Positions 1 through 11,858 of a stretch of 64,000 bases of DNA are shown piece by piece. Each line of letters begins with the position of its first letter. The stretch's first letter is position 1. A program made the translations under genes and the position numbers. This DNA is from Pyrus communis (Eukaryota; Streptophyta; Magnoliopsida; Rosales; Rosaceae), in assembly GCF_963583255.1 (NCBI RefSeq), contig NC_084804.1, positions 35,012,453 through 35,076,452 of the forward strand. The letters run 5' to 3'. The notes below the pieces were generated by a model, which saw only the letters and a program-made list of their open reading frames with translations, searched no databases and was not told the DNA's origin.

Positions 1-1204
1 TAGTAGTTCATTCCCATTGATGCGAGAGAGACATGTTAAGTTCCAAGCAATGTATTCTGATAACACTGACAACAAATACAACTCTTTTTTTTTTTTTTTT
101 TTCTTCCCCTTTCTAGTCAGAAACAAACTTCATTAGAGAAACAGGAGAACCACAAGCACTAGGCAGAGAGACAAGGAAAGCTATATTCACTTCTTGAGTT
201 GTACATCTCAAAAACTAGGGTTTTTAGTCAAAATGGTTTCTGAGATTAGCATAAGTCTTCATTTTGTTCCATGATAATGAAAATCAATAGAAGTGGTCCT
301 TGAGTTTGTCCACCTTAAATCATTTTGGTCTCTTTATGAAAAATTTGTCAATATCCCCATTAAATGGAGGGGTTGTTTTGACAAAAATATCATTAAAAAG
401 TAGTCACGTGACAATTTAATTAGAATATTGACATATTTTTTACGGAATGATGAAAATGATTTACATTAGACAAACTCAAGAATCACTTATATTGATTTTC
501 ATTGTCAGAGACTAACGCAAGAAGTTATGTCAACCTCAAAGACAATTTTAATTAAAAACCCAAAAACCATAAAGTCCGTGAAAAGGAGAAACTCTAGTGT
601 TCGGTGTCTGGATCACTAGTTTCCGGCGGCCCACACTGAAAAAATCACTCATGGCCCATCCCCTATTTGAGGCCTACCATACCCGTTTTTTGACCTCACC
701 TTCTCTCTCTTTTGGTCTTTGTCTGGACAGAAGAATTTTTCTATCAAGAGAATTGTGTCTCGAGCTTAAATAAATGGATCTACTTTTTAATTTATTTAAT
801 TTTTTTTAGTAGAGGTTAATCCCAATCCAGATTCCAAAAAGTATATCGTTTTTTCATTCATAAATTGATATTTTGTCTTAAATTATGGTAATAACAACTG
901 AGAACTTATGACTGGTTTGAGATTGTGGTGCTTCAACAAAAACAAAAACAATAACAAAAATTAAAAACAAAAAAAAGCTTATTAAAATATCTGGAATATC
1001 AATGACAGTAGAAAAGCATAAAAAAGCAAAAAGAAGGTCTACCATACTTAAAAAGAAAGTGTGTCTTTTTTTAAAACCATAGTAGTCATTGCCCATTTAT
1101 CAAAATTTTAAATGGCATGTTTCACAAAATTACAATTTTTGCGTCTACATATTGTCTTTGACAATTATTATCACATTAAATACCATATTATTTTTAGTCA
1201 TTTA
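1..1204. other. Gene-free AT-rich flank
   Basis: I see no supported gene here. The stretch is AT-rich, with an 18-base T run at 85-102 and only short chance reading frames. No LTR, terminal inverted repeat or RNA gene was recognised. Confidence 0.5.
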
Positions 1205-1216
1205 ACATATTCAAAG

Positions 1217-2112
1217 CATATTCAAAGCATCCAAGAGTGTTTTTTCTCCTTTCTCTCTCAAAGAAAATTCCCAAAAGAAAACCTCGCTCAGCCGCCGACC
1301 CTAGCCTTTGGTTTTAGGGTCGGTGGCAGTCCTCAATCTCTCCTGCTTTCTTCTACTTTTCCTTCTTTTCTTCCTTTACTTCTCTTTACCTATGCTTTTA
1401 TCTGAGCTCTGTCTCATCTATCTCAGCTTTTGTCTTAGTTTTGTACCCTCTCCTCAATCAACTGCCGGTCACCGCCATCCTTCTCATCCCTCCCCATTAC
1501 ACCCTTTTCTCCTACCTGCCTCTTCCTGCCCTTCATCTTTTCCAACCCATAACCATGAATTAGATCTTTGAGTGTTGGGCTCTATCTTGACACAAGACCC
1601 AACCCACACAACCTAATGTCGATCCCGCTTACTGGAAAAATTGGGGGAAGTGTGGAACGATTCACGTCGGAACAAGGGTGTTTTATACACCCCCTTTGCC
1701 CTCCCCCTCCTCATGTTACGTTTGATTATTTTTCTTGCAAGTGTGGCTATGGAGGCTTTGGCCCTTAGTGGATTGACTCTATGCAACACTCTCAAATCTA
1801 GTTTTTGGTTCGGATGCATTTTTCAGTTTTGTGTGATTTCTTCCTTCGCGGAGGTAGTAGCGGTTGCAGTGGTGGTGACTGGTTTTTGGCTACTGGAGCT
1901 TAGAGTTTTACTGATTATTATTTCTTTTGTAGCCTACAAGCCTAAATCTGTGTGGGCCTCCCTTTGTGGCTGGGGTTGTAGCTTTCCTTTTTGGGCTTGT
2001 CTTCTAGTTTATGTTTGCTTTGTTGTGTAGGGTCTCTGTTTAGGTTTAGGCCTTTCTAGCACAAACTGTACCTCCCTTCCATTAATGAAGTTTTATTCTT
2101 GACAAAAAAAAA
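1217..2112 (+). mobile_element. Poly(A)-tailed retroposon, about 0.9 kb
   Basis: A segment of different, pyrimidine-rich composition ends in an A run at 2104-2113. It is flanked by a 12-base direct repeat, ACATATTCAAAG, at 1205-1216 and 2113-2124; a second near-copy of the repeat lies at 1217-1227. A 3' poly(A) tail plus a target-site duplication longer than 10 bp is the signature of target-primed reverse transcription by LINE machinery. The reading frames inside (1308-1571, 1641-2030) resemble no family I know. It could be a LINE with its middle deleted, a SINE-like element or a retroposed transcript; the flanks do not decide which. Confidence 0.6.
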
Positions 2113-2291
2113 ACATATTCAAAGTAATTTATATAAAAGTTTACTAGACACTCAAACATTGCCTTTTTTTTTTTAATTTTATTAAAAGCACTTTTACCAA
2201 AAAAAAAAAATAATAATAATAAAAAAAAAGTTTACCAAATATTCAACAACTTTATTTTACAACTGTTTATTCTCACACCACAACATAAGCT

Positions 2292-2292
<1 letters not shown>

Positions 2293-2329
<37 letters not shown>
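2293..2329. repeat. 37-base poly(T) tract
   Basis: An uninterrupted run of T following TGT. No flanking direct repeat was found that would make it the tail of a minus-strand retroposon, so it is listed as a simple repeat. Confidence 0.9.
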
Positions 2330-2332
<3 letters not shown>

Positions 2333-2535
2333 TACATCAATACCAAACTAGCCGTCATTACGGTTGCCAACTGGTCTAAATGGATGTTTATTTCTAATTT
2401 TATGAAAAACCATAGTTTAAGATTAAAGATTAATCAAAATATTATTCTCATTGTAGGAGGAAAGTAAGAAACTCTTACTTATGAAAAGCTAAATGTACCA
2501 TCAACTGGTCTAACTCTTTGAGTTGAGACTTGAGA

Positions 2536-4681
2536 TCAGATTCGAATCTGATTCAAGTTTGCTCTGGCTTCAATCACATGGTGCTTATTGGATTCCAAGT
2601 AGTCATTATAAGTCATTTCACGATAAAAGGGTGGGTTGTGCTCGTCTACAAACTCAGGTGCAGGCCTCACAGTTGATTCCAATGATGGTCCAAAAAAGAA
2701 GGGTAAACTCTTCCTTTCCACTTCGTTGGTCAAAGCCACCCGATGCAACAAGCTCTTGTACTTCCCATTGGTCAGAATCTGCATTATGCATGCAATGCAT
2801 CATATTCATGAACAACCCAAGAAGTTTTTTCCCCAATTATTAAAAATAAAACAATAAAACAATTTGAACATATACAACTGATATAATTATTGACACACGC
2901 TTCCTAATACATGTGAGTTATACCATTGTATGTGAGTCTTACGTTTATTAGACAATATTTTAGTTTTGTGTGTCCAAGTAATATCACTCAAAATAAAATA
3001 TAGCACAAATATTTTAATGAATGAACCAAATAGGATTACAGTAACAATCACAACCACACCCTTTTCCTCTTTCTACACACCCCTTTTTTTAATTATTGTC
3101 GGATTGAATAAATCAAACAAAAAATAATAGACATGATTAGACAGAAGTGTGTAAGAAAAAAACAAAAAGTGTATACATAGTTCCCATAGGTTAAACACTA
3201 TAATTTTTCGTACATATTTTTAGTCTTTCCATGTAATTGATCCACGTGTTTGGCTTTAGTCTTAACACATGTGATTAGATTTGGATTAAACACTTTAATT
3301 TTATCAAGTGAGAAAATTGGGGGAAATGTTGAACTTTGTAGCATTCGCGTTAAAACTGTTGTGAATTAGATAGCGTTTATTCGTGGAGAAGAATTTAAAT
3401 GAACCTCTATATGGTCAGCAAGAATGACAAAGATGGAACTCGGAGGAAAGTTTGCATTGAACCACTTTTTCTGGTGCTCAATCTGAAGTCCCCCATCAAC
3501 GTCTTGAGCAAGGAGGACAAGTAAGCCAGGGTCACGATGAGGGAATTGGCCAATCTGATTCTTGTCGTCCGATGAATGCGACAGCGCCGGATAGTAATTT
3601 GGTCCGAAAACATTATAGCCAGATTCCAGGTTCATTTTCTTCTCTATGTAGTCCTCTTCAAGCCCTAGGGATTTTGAAATCCCTCTAAGTAATTGGACTC
3701 CCATTTCTCGCATTTTCTCACAATACTCTTGTAAAACCCTGCTAATTAACATCATACGTAAATTAGGTAAATGTTCTTTAAAGATGTAAATTAGGTAAAT
3801 ATGCTTTAAAGACGCACAACTGACACACTTGCTAACATTCTTTAATATAAGTGGGTTCCACATATAATGATACGGCATACCTCTATTAGAAAGTGTGTAT
3901 CAATTTTGTGTGTACTAAAAGTATTATTGTACACATTAACATGGGATACATGTTAGTTAAGTTTAAAATATTCTAATTTCGTATTGATGGTATGAGGTTT
4001 CCTTTTTGTTCAAAAGTGAATGCATGCATGCATAGCCAATATGGTATGTTAGTATGTTTGATAGAAGCATGCTTGTTTACGTGGAATTGGCAGGCTTTGT
4101 TGGGCAATGAAAGGTGGGATGTGCTCTCATGTGAAGAAGCTCTCTTTGGGTTCTGCCACCCCACCGGAATCTGATTTTATCCTTCGAATCATTTGTCTCA
4201 TATCGTCGCTTCTCCTCGTCATTCTGATAAAAAAATTTGGAAAGCCAATTCATAACACTCCCCATCAGGCTGTCCGGGATCCCATGATTCGTCACCTGCA
4301 AAATCATCAAGTTCAATACAACTAATCATCCTCCTTCTAGCTAAATGTGTGTGGTGATATATATACATACATATATATATGGTAAGGAAAGTTGCAGACA
4401 ACTGATCAAGGAGAAAGAGGGATGTAAGTACGTACTGTAAAGAAGCCAAAGTTGAGGCAAGCTTCGTTAAGGTCACTGATGGCTTTAGTACGTTTTAGAA
4501 CATCACCGGAGATGAGCATGGAGTAGTCAATGACTGGATTTGGAAGTACATAACATGATTCACCTTCATATCCTGAAAAGGAGTTGACCAAATTCTTATT
4601 TTTCGACACACTGCTCGAGTAAAAACAAGGCCTTTGGCTTTGAGTAGAAAGCAGTAGAGTAGTTGCTTCAGTTCCAGCCAT
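2536..4681 (-). CDS. 2-oxoglutarate/Fe(II)-dependent dioxygenase, paralog 1
   Basis: Predicted exons, in minus-strand order: 4681-4436, 4295-4081, 3738-3405 and 2778-2536. All three introns start GT and end AG, and the joined frame gives 345 residues without a stop. The N-terminal DIOX_N region (about 45-150) carries GFFTVTNHGIP. The catalytic jelly-roll holds H221-x-D223 (PHRDPG) and H277 (LHRV), which bind iron, and R287-x-S289, which binds the 2-oxoglutarate carboxylate. The family hydroxylates or desaturates small molecules in the cytosol using O2 and 2-oxoglutarate. It looks like the DOXC class of specialised-metabolism enzymes (2-ODD 19-like or DMR6-like); the substrate cannot be read from sequence. 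The usual GDHLE is ADHIE here. The start is the first ATG after a TATA box and CT-rich leader. Intact and probably functional; the exon structure matches the plus-strand paralog at 38050. Confidence 0.85.
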
Positions 4682-4699
4682 TTTTGCCTGTGTGTTTGT

Positions 4700-4702
<3 letters not shown>

Positions 4703-4744
<42 letters not shown>
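4703..4744. repeat. (GA)21 microsatellite in the dioxygenase 1 leader
   Basis: A perfect dinucleotide repeat of 42 bases. In the sense of the minus-strand gene it reads as CT/TC, and it lies between the start codon (4681) and the TATA box (4803-4812), so it is in the 5' UTR or core promoter. CT-rich leaders are common in plants, but a run this long should be polymorphic. Confidence 0.9.
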
Positions 4745-4747
<3 letters not shown>

Positions 4748-4802
4748 GTTGCAGTGGAGAAAAGCTCAGCTATGTATGCAAAAACCAGGCTCACAAGCGA
4801 CC

Positions 4803-4812
4803 CTTTTTATAG
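4803..4812 (-). promoter_or_regulatory. TATA box of dioxygenase 1
   Basis: On the minus strand this reads CTATAAAAAG. It lies about 120 bases before the start codon, which puts transcription start near 4775-4780 and gives a leader of about 95-100 bases that includes the GA repeat. Confidence 0.65.
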
Positions 4813-4814
4813 AA

Positions 4815-5478
4815 TAAACAAGGATAACTTCGTATAAACACACATAACTCGTGAAAAATTAAAGAGGGACCAGCACTAAGCATGTTTTTCGTGTCCGGAA
4901 TGTATAAAAGACGTAAGGAGATATGGCTGCACATGTTTCATGGGACGCTTTGTCATTATCTGTTTTTTTTTTTTTTTTTTTTGGTCGAATGTCACTATCT
5001 GTTCATGTCGTTAAGAAAAATGCTATGACTTACACATAAATTTAGATTAAATTTAAATTACCTCTTACATGAGATTTATTTGTATTAGAGTGATAATGTA
5101 ATTAAATGCGGTTCACAAAATATAGTCTTTCTAACATAACTCATTATGTTATACAACAATTTGTTTATTTTAAAGGAAAGTGTTAGGCAGAATATATTTA
5201 TGTGTAGTACTAGTATGTGAACTTGCGTTATTTTTTAATATGGGTGGAACTTACTTGCATTGTTGTGCTCTATTTTTTTTCCTTATATTTTGTTCTTTGC
5301 GTTAAAATTTTCAACGGCGGAAATTGATAGTGCAATTTGTGTATTGAGTTTTCCTGGTACAAAAAACTAGAAGCTTGATTGTGTTTTTTAAGTTGTGTCT
5401 AGTCTTAGGATTGAAGTTAGAAGTCAAGTCGGGGTTGGACGGTTCGATTGGAAGATACTATCAAAATAAACATGTACT
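4815..5478. other. Upstream DNA of dioxygenase 1, no gene seen
   Basis: AT-rich DNA with a T run at about 4963-4981 and no convincing reading frame or element. It presumably holds the distal promoter of dioxygenase 1; I could not assign specific regulatory sites. Confidence 0.4.
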
Positions 5479-5481
5479 TTA

Positions 5482-5803
5482 GGTATCGTTTGGTACGTGG
5501 GACGGGACGGAATGGAACATAGTGGGATAAGACGTTCCGTTCCACGTTTGGTGCGCCTAAAACGGGTGGGACGAGCTGTTCCACGGGACGAGTTTTGGGT
5601 GAATTTTCATTCCACCTCACCCCCCTGGAACGACTCGTTCCACATCCGTGGAACACAAAATTATAACCTCTCCGTCTCCTTCTTCTTCCTCCTTGTTTCC
5701 ATCCGAGGGCATCATTGCTCCCGCTCCATTCCGTTCTGTCCTGTCCCGTCCCGTCTCGTCCCATTCTGTTTCGTCCCGTCCCGTATGCATACCAAACGAT
5801 ACC
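5482..5803. mobile_element. MITE with GGTATCGTTTGG termini, 322 bp
   Basis: The left end begins GGTATCGTTTGGTACG and the right end closes CCAAACGATACC, so the ends are terminal inverted repeats. They continue inward as GGGACGGGACGG on the left and a CCGTCCCG-type sequence on the right. The flanks are TTA at 5479-5481 and 5804-5806, a 3-bp target duplication of the PIF/Harbinger (Tourist) type. The element is too short to encode a transposase. The GC-rich centre contains repeated CCCGTCCCGTC motifs. Confidence 0.7.
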
Positions 5804-5806
5804 TTA

Positions 5807-5840
5807 GGTAATGTTTGGTACGCAGACGGGACGGGATGGA
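5807..5840. mobile_element. Terminal fragment of a second related MITE
   Basis: Immediately after the TTA flank, GGTAATGTTTGGTACGC followed by GACGGGACGGGATGG repeats the end of the MITE at 5482 with a few changes. Only one terminus is present, and it abuts the truncated LTR at 5841. Confidence 0.55.
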
Positions 5841-8106
5841 CATAACTAAGCCCATATCAGTTAACCCATATCTCAGCCCATATCGTCCAGTACTCCCCCT
5901 TAAGCTGGATTGAGCCAAGCTTGTCAAGGAGACGCTGAAAAGGAACTGAAGGAAGTGCTTTTGTGAACACATCCACCAGTTGATCATGACTGCGATAGAT
6001 GGTTTAAATAACTTGGGATTAAACTTGTGCCCTAATGTAGTGATAGCCTACCTCAATGTGTTTGGTCATTTCATGGAACACTGGGTTAGCAGCAATATGC
6101 ATGAGTGCTTGATTGTCACACATGAGTGACATTGGAGTAAAACTAGAGAATCCCAAGTCTAGAAGTAACCCTTTGAGCCAAATTAACTCACATGTTGTCG
6201 ATGCCATTGCACGATATTCAGCCTTTGCACTAGAACGTGCAATAACTTGTTGTTTTTTGCTTTTCCATGTGATGAGGTTTCCTCCAACAAACGTACAATA
6301 GCCAGTGGTAGACTTCCTATCAATTGCATTCCTAGCCCAATCTGCATCGGTGTAACCACTGATTTAAGTAGAGTGGTTGTTCCTTATAAGAATACCTTTA
6401 CCAATAGAGCCTTTTAGGTAACGTATGATTCTTTTGACAATGAGAAGATGTTTCATAGATGGTACATGCATGAATTGACTAACCAAGCTCACAACATAGG
6501 TGATATTAGGTATGGTTATGGTAAGGTATATAAGCTTTCCAACTAACCTTTGGCAATGACTCACATCAGTGAGAGGTTCTCCATCCATATCAAGCTTTAA
6601 CTTACTATCAAAGGGAGTGATAACAGGCTTAAAATCGAGTAATTCAGCCTCAGTGAGAAGATCCATAACATACTTGTGCTAATTTAAAAACAAAACCTTT
6701 TGAGATGTTGCCATTTCAATGCCAAGGAAATATTTTAGTCTCCCCAGGTCCTTTATGGCAAAGGTGTATGATTGAGAGATTTTTTGAAAGCTTCAATTTC
6801 AACTTCATTTTCACCTGTGATGATGAGATCATCCATATAGATGAGAACCACCAATATACCAGCTGATCCTTTACGAGTGAACAAGAATGAATTTGCATTA
6901 CTTTGAACAAAACCAGCAGCTTCCAACACTAAACTCAACTTGGCATACCATGCACGTGGAGATTGTTTCAAACCATAGATTGCTTTGTGTAATCAACACA
7001 CCATACCATTTTTACCATGAGAAGAACCTGGTGGAAGTTGCATATATACTTCCTCTTGTTAATCCCCATGAACGAACACATTTTCTACATCCATTTGATA
7101 CAATGGCTAGCCATAATTCACATATACTAAAAGAAGAACCCTAACGGAGTTCATTTTGGCTACTGGAGAAAATGTCTCCTTGTAGTCTACTCCAAACGTT
7201 TGAGTAAAACCACGTGCAACAATTTGGCCTTGTGACGTTCAATTGATCTATCAGCCTTGAACTTTGTCTTATAAATCCATCTACTCCCAACAACCTTATT
7301 CCCTTGTGGTAACTTCATAATGCTCCATGTTTGATTGTTCTCCAAGGCATGAAGTTCATCCTTTATCGCATTTCTCCACTCAGGAATTAGTTGAGCCTCT
7401 TGAAAGGTTTGTGGTCCAATGTGATGAAAGATTTTAGCTAGGAATGTGGCATGATTAGGGCGAACATAACTATAACACAACACCTCAGTGATGAGGTGTT
7501 TAGAAGCAAAGGTGACATTGTCTCGAAGCCTTACTGGAGGTTGTCGAGCACGCACCGGATTACGCCTTGTAGAAGGCAAAGTGGGAGCCTCTTCCTGACT
7601 TTCATCTTGAGTAGACTCAGTACCATCTTCCAGGTTTCTTGGTTGAGAAGACATATCAGTAGTGTCACTCACAATCTCTTCTTATCCATGATTGCTAGTG
7701 GTTTCAGGATCCAAGTGCATTGAGTGATCAATGTACACAGGCAAACCCTAAAGCTGATCAGTGCACATAAGTAGTGATACTGCTATGATACCATGTGGAA
7801 GTTGATTTAAATGTATATTTCATAGATTGAAAGAATGTACAAGAGAGTATATGTAAAGTGAGGGAGATGGTTACAAGCAACCTTCCCTTGACAAACTCTA
7901 CTAACTGGGTAAACCCTAAGGCTGTCGCTCCTTAAATTAAGGAAGTTCGGCAAACAACTAGCACACAACTATCAACAAGTCATCTAGCTGTCAATCTTCC
8001 TCAAATTAAGGGATTAGGCCTAATAATGAATCTCATGGAAAGAGGAAACTGAAAACTGGCAGCATGGGTATCAGTCACCCTATATCTCAACACATATCGT
8101 CCAATA
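5841..8106 (-). mobile_element. Decayed Ty1-copia retrotransposon, minus strand
   Basis: In element orientation the 5' LTR is 8106-7794, ending CTTCCACA. It is followed at once by a primer-binding site TGGTATCATAGCAG (7793-7780) of the initiator-Met tRNA type. The coding remnant runs to a polypurine tract CTTAAGGGGGAG (5904-5893), and a 3' LTR stump at 5892-5841 follows, sharing ACTGGACGATATG-like sequence with the 5' LTR. The 3' LTR is cut off by MITE sequence. Gag, protease and most of integrase are missing, so this is an internally deleted, non-autonomous copy. Confidence 0.75.
6019..7720 (-). pseudogene. Copia polyprotein remnant (IN C-terminus, RT, RNase H)
   Basis: In minus orientation, 7672-7187 encodes the integrase-to-RT linker and the start of reverse transcriptase (ALENNQTWSIMKLPQG, GSRWIYKTKF). 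6971-6753 holds the palm with YMDD (LIYMDDLIITG) after QSPRAWY. 6666-6364 is the thumb/connection region (GKLIYLTITIPNITYVVS, IIRYLKGS). 6207-6019 is RNase H (LMCDNQALMHIAANPVFHE). The pieces are in different frames with stops between them, so no polyprotein can be made. Normal order confirms a Copia element (IN before RT). Confidence 0.8.
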
Positions 8107-8273
8107 GCCACATATAACAATATTACTACAAATTTTATTACTATTTACAAGAATGCCATCTAAGCATCAGGCTAAAATCGACAATGATAAAGCTAAGAAT
8201 CACAATGGAAGAACTATTCTGAAGACGCCTCCTAATCCAAGGCTTTAACCAAGGCAGACAAAAGGTAGTATGC

Positions 8274-9245
8274 ATGATCAGGATTGAGATGGTGATAGGA
8301 GAATTAGAATTAAACACGTTATTTCATGCAATTGATGCAAGGACTTTCTACAATCTACTCTTGGGAAGACCTTGGGTTCATAAGAACGGAGTCGTACTGT
8401 CAACCCTATATCAATGTGTAAAGTTCTATAGGGGTGGAGTGAAAATGATACAGGGTGATACTTAGCCGTTCAATAAAGCAGAGCCACACTTTGCTGACAC
8501 AAGTTTTACATGGATGAAGACGTGGTATCAGAGGCTCTCTTTATGAAGATTCAATCAACAGGTAAAGCTATGTCTAAGAAAGAAAAACAACAGACAATGT
8601 CTCATATGGGGAAAAATAGCAACAAGCAGAGCTGGGCGTCTAAGAAAATAAAATCATCCTCAAAAGGATCAAACACACCAATCCTTGTTTGAGGAAGAAA
8701 TAAACAAGGGGCCCTTGAGAAAGTTGCAAAAAGAAGACGTGACGTTCTTGGAAGCAGCTGCAATTGTGACTCTACCCAAGTTGAACAACCCAAGTGTTTT
8801 GAAGCCTTCATTACAAAGTTTTGTCAGACTAGTGCAAAATGTAACAGAGCACGAATCTTTTCCAACCAAGAGAATCAAGGAAACCCTATTGGATTTTATT
8901 ATATTGCATTTATTTCCCATTAATTAAAGATTGTTTATGCTTCGATCCTAACGCTTAAAACTCATGTCAAGGGCTGGATACGGTTTCATTAAGTCTTGTA
9001 TGCTAGGAAAGAATAGCTTGAGTATCACCGGAGAAAGGAGACGTGAACTCAATAAGACCCAGAAAAAGTTGAAGAAGCATGGTTATGGAGTCAACCTTGC
9101 CAAAGTAGGTCTTGGCTTCACAGCCACAACACCTGTCAAAATCTCAATCAAAGGAAAAAAAGAAGGTCAATACCCAAGTGTGCAAGTGATGAAAGAAAAG
9201 GAAAAGTCGAAGCTCATTCCACGAACTTCAGTATTTGATCGCTAA
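8274..9245 (+). pseudogene. Ty3-gypsy-like protease-region remnant
   Basis: The frame 8274-8465 contains FYNLLLGRPWVHKNGVV, which matches the retropepsin/G-patch-containing region of plant Gypsy polyproteins. 8964-9245 contains RAGYGFIKSC, GERRRELN and HGYGVNLAKVGLGFT, the kind of sequence that follows it in those polyproteins. Frame changes and stops lie between (8462, 8690, 8925). No reverse transcriptase, LTR, primer-binding site or polypurine tract was found around it, so it is an orphan fragment. The family assignment is by motif memory only. Confidence 0.55.
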
Positions 9246-9464
9246 ATTGGTTGTTCCAACCTGGGGTCAATGAAAAAATAACCCCGTGCATGGTGCATGA
9301 GCTAAAATTTAAATAAATAAAATGGGCATTTTGATATAGATGTCTAGCTTTTAAAATTTTGAGATTAAACATTGATGACTTATAGAGTTTTGATTAAATA
9401 TCTTCCTGCAATTTAGGTGCCACATGCATTAGAAGTAACCTTTTTTATAATGTAAAATTACCCA

Positions 9465-9712
9465 ACTTGCCATTATATAAATATGCCTTTTAATTCCTAC
9501 GTAATACATCAAAACTCCTAAAATCTTGTAGATAAATTTTGTAGAATTTAATTTCAATAAAAAGTCTTTCAAATTACACATGAACACAACTTGCCATTAT
9601 ATTTAATACACATTTTAATTCTTAGGTAATATATATAAAGTCCTAAAATCTTGTAGATAAATATTGTAGTATTCAATTTCAATAACAAGTCTTTCAAATG
9701 ACACATGAAACA
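9465..9712. repeat. Two-copy tandem repeat, about 125-bp unit
   Basis: The unit beginning ACTTGCCATTATAT and including CCTAAAATCTTGTAGATAAA and AGTCTTTCAAAT occurs twice in direct order, about 9465-9590 and 9591-9712, with scattered differences. No coding content. Confidence 0.65.
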
Positions 9713-10113
9713 TATATTTCTTCTTGGTACATATTCAATACGTTACTTAATATATCTTCTTGGTACATACTTGGTATGTTTGTATTCTTTTTTGTATATA
9801 TTTGGTACGTTTATATATCTTTTTGGCACATTTATATTTATTTAAAAAAAAAAACATATTTGGTACATATATTTCTTCATGGTACGTATTTGGTACGCTA
9901 CTTTATATATCTTCTTGGTACGTATTTGGTATGTTTGTATTTCTTTTTCGTATGTATTTGGTACATTTATATATTTTTGGTACGTTTATATTTATTTTAA
10001 AAAACATATTTGATATGTTACATTATATCTTCTTTGTACGTATTTGGTACGTTTATATATATTATCAGTACGTTTATATTTCTTTTCAACAAAAAAAAAA
10101 AAAAAAAAAAAAA
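9708..10113. repeat. Tandem repeat, about 150-bp unit, two and a half copies
   Basis: Units at about 9708-9853, 9854-10003 and 10004-10113 share CTTCTTGGTACGTATTTGG, a TTTGGTACGTTTATAT core and an A-rich junction. The open frames across 9698-10197 arise from this low-complexity repeat and are not genes. It ends in an A run near 10090-10114. Confidence 0.7.
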
Positions 10114-11853
10114 AGAAAAACGATCAAAGAACAAACTGAAAGATACAATGAAGAACAGATTTTTGTGTACTCCAAATCCTTGTGGGATATGAACTAATAT
10201 ACAAGACATACACAAATTACAATTCAATTTAAGTCTCGAAGTCCGCTTGTCCATACCGAACTAAACAGCAACAACAATGTCACAGCAAGACTATACCGCA
10301 GCAGCAAGCATAGTTGATTCAGGCTTATTTGGTTTATCACAAACAACTCGGCAATTTTTGCTCTTTGACTTCCTCCACCTTTTTTGTCATTTTTTTCTTT
10401 TTTCTTTTTCCGACGTTCCAACGCCAGGAGGGATTCCAACGTTCCAACGCCATTCCAAATAGAAACAAAACCTGAAAATTTATGGGATACATATCATCTT
10501 TACTTGCAATTTGGAAAACTAATGAAGTGCATATCATCTTTATCTTTGAATTTCAAAATTCAAAAAATGTCCCCCAAAAAATGGCCGAATAAAAAACCCT
10601 CTCCACAAATTAAAATTTGCAATGATCATAGCTTTAGTAGGCAAAGAATGTAGTTTTTCTTTATGAAGTAATAATTTAAAGCAATTCTGTATTCACATAA
10701 ACTATTAAAAGACTTAGAAGATGGATCAACGTACCAACCTCTTGATAAAACCTGAAGCAATAAAGAATCTTGATGAAACTTGCTCAACGTACCAATATTA
10801 AGCCACCAAAAATAAAGAGTAAATAGCAGAACGTGCTAGCATTATGCTGCCGAAAATAAAGAGTAAATAGCATATCATATATACGTCTAATTATCTCAAA
10901 TGATAACAAGATAAAATTGTGAAAACAACCATTAATTGAATTGGATAAACCCATTCAAGATTCAAAAATGGGAGATCACAAAATCAAGCGTGTTAAAGAA
11001 ATACACGTTAACATCAAATTCAACAAACCAGAAACTACTTCCTAAAATAAAGGTCATGTACAAAGAAATATTAGCCTAAAAGGATATATTTGGAATTCAA
11101 TAATTAGCATTTTAATTTAAAAAAAATACAATAATGACATGTAATTTAAGTAAATATAAAAATGATGATGTTGCTATCGTTTAAGGCGGCTTAATCAAAT
11201 CTTAACATGGAACCAATGTTTGATCTAAAAAATATTGAAAAGATGCAGGAGATTCTAATTTTTTCTAAGTAAAAAGATACTTAGATAGGGTGAAAAATAA
11301 AGTCCTCTTATAAAAAGAATAAAAAATTTCTTCAAATGCCAAAATAATAAACTGAATAAACTTTCTAGCCTCACATCTTATCTTGCATACGTTTTCAACT
11401 GTTTAGTTTGTAAACATGCATAATAGTAGAGGGATTGACTTTAACAACTTAGTAGGGACATAACCTTATATCAAGTTATTATCAACAACAATGCATGAGT
11501 AAAATGCAATACTCTTCGTCTCTACCCATTAATTAATATAGTAAAACTCAATGAACAAAAAAGTGTGTAGGATAACACCGAGTCCTAAAGACGTGGTTTT
11601 ACGCGTGAGCTCGCCCCTTCTCGACCATCAAATCATGGTCGGCACAGATGGTCCGTACGCTTAATCCGTACTTTAAACACACCTGTCTAAAGATAGAAGG
11701 CTTAGCCCATTAAGGTTACCCTGCATACTTTAATAGGAGTTTTAATGAAAAGGGTTTCCCCAAACTTTTATTAACCAAAACCACCTAATAACTTTATTGA
11801 ATGAAAATGACTAAAACTTTAATAATAAAGACTTCAATTTTAATGAAAATGAC
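10114..11853. other. Gene-free stretch
   Basis: No supported gene. Small duplications are visible: GTTCCAACGCC at about 10414 and 10443, and AAAATAAAGAGTAAATAGCA at about 10809 and 10855. The part at 11560-11760 has a less AT-rich composition but no recognisable frame or element ends. Confidence 0.4.
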
Positions 11854-11858
11854 AAAAG

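Noticed and set aside
1641..2030. 129-codon hydrophobic frame that could be a membrane protein
   Set aside because: It lies inside the poly(A)-tailed retroposon, has no recognisable family or promoter, and overlaps other frames of similar length.
9698..10197. Open frame of 145 codons, hydrophobic, Tyr/Phe/Val-rich
   Set aside because: It arises from the TTTGGTACGTATTTGG tandem repeats and a poly(A) run. The composition reflects the repeat and no domain is present.
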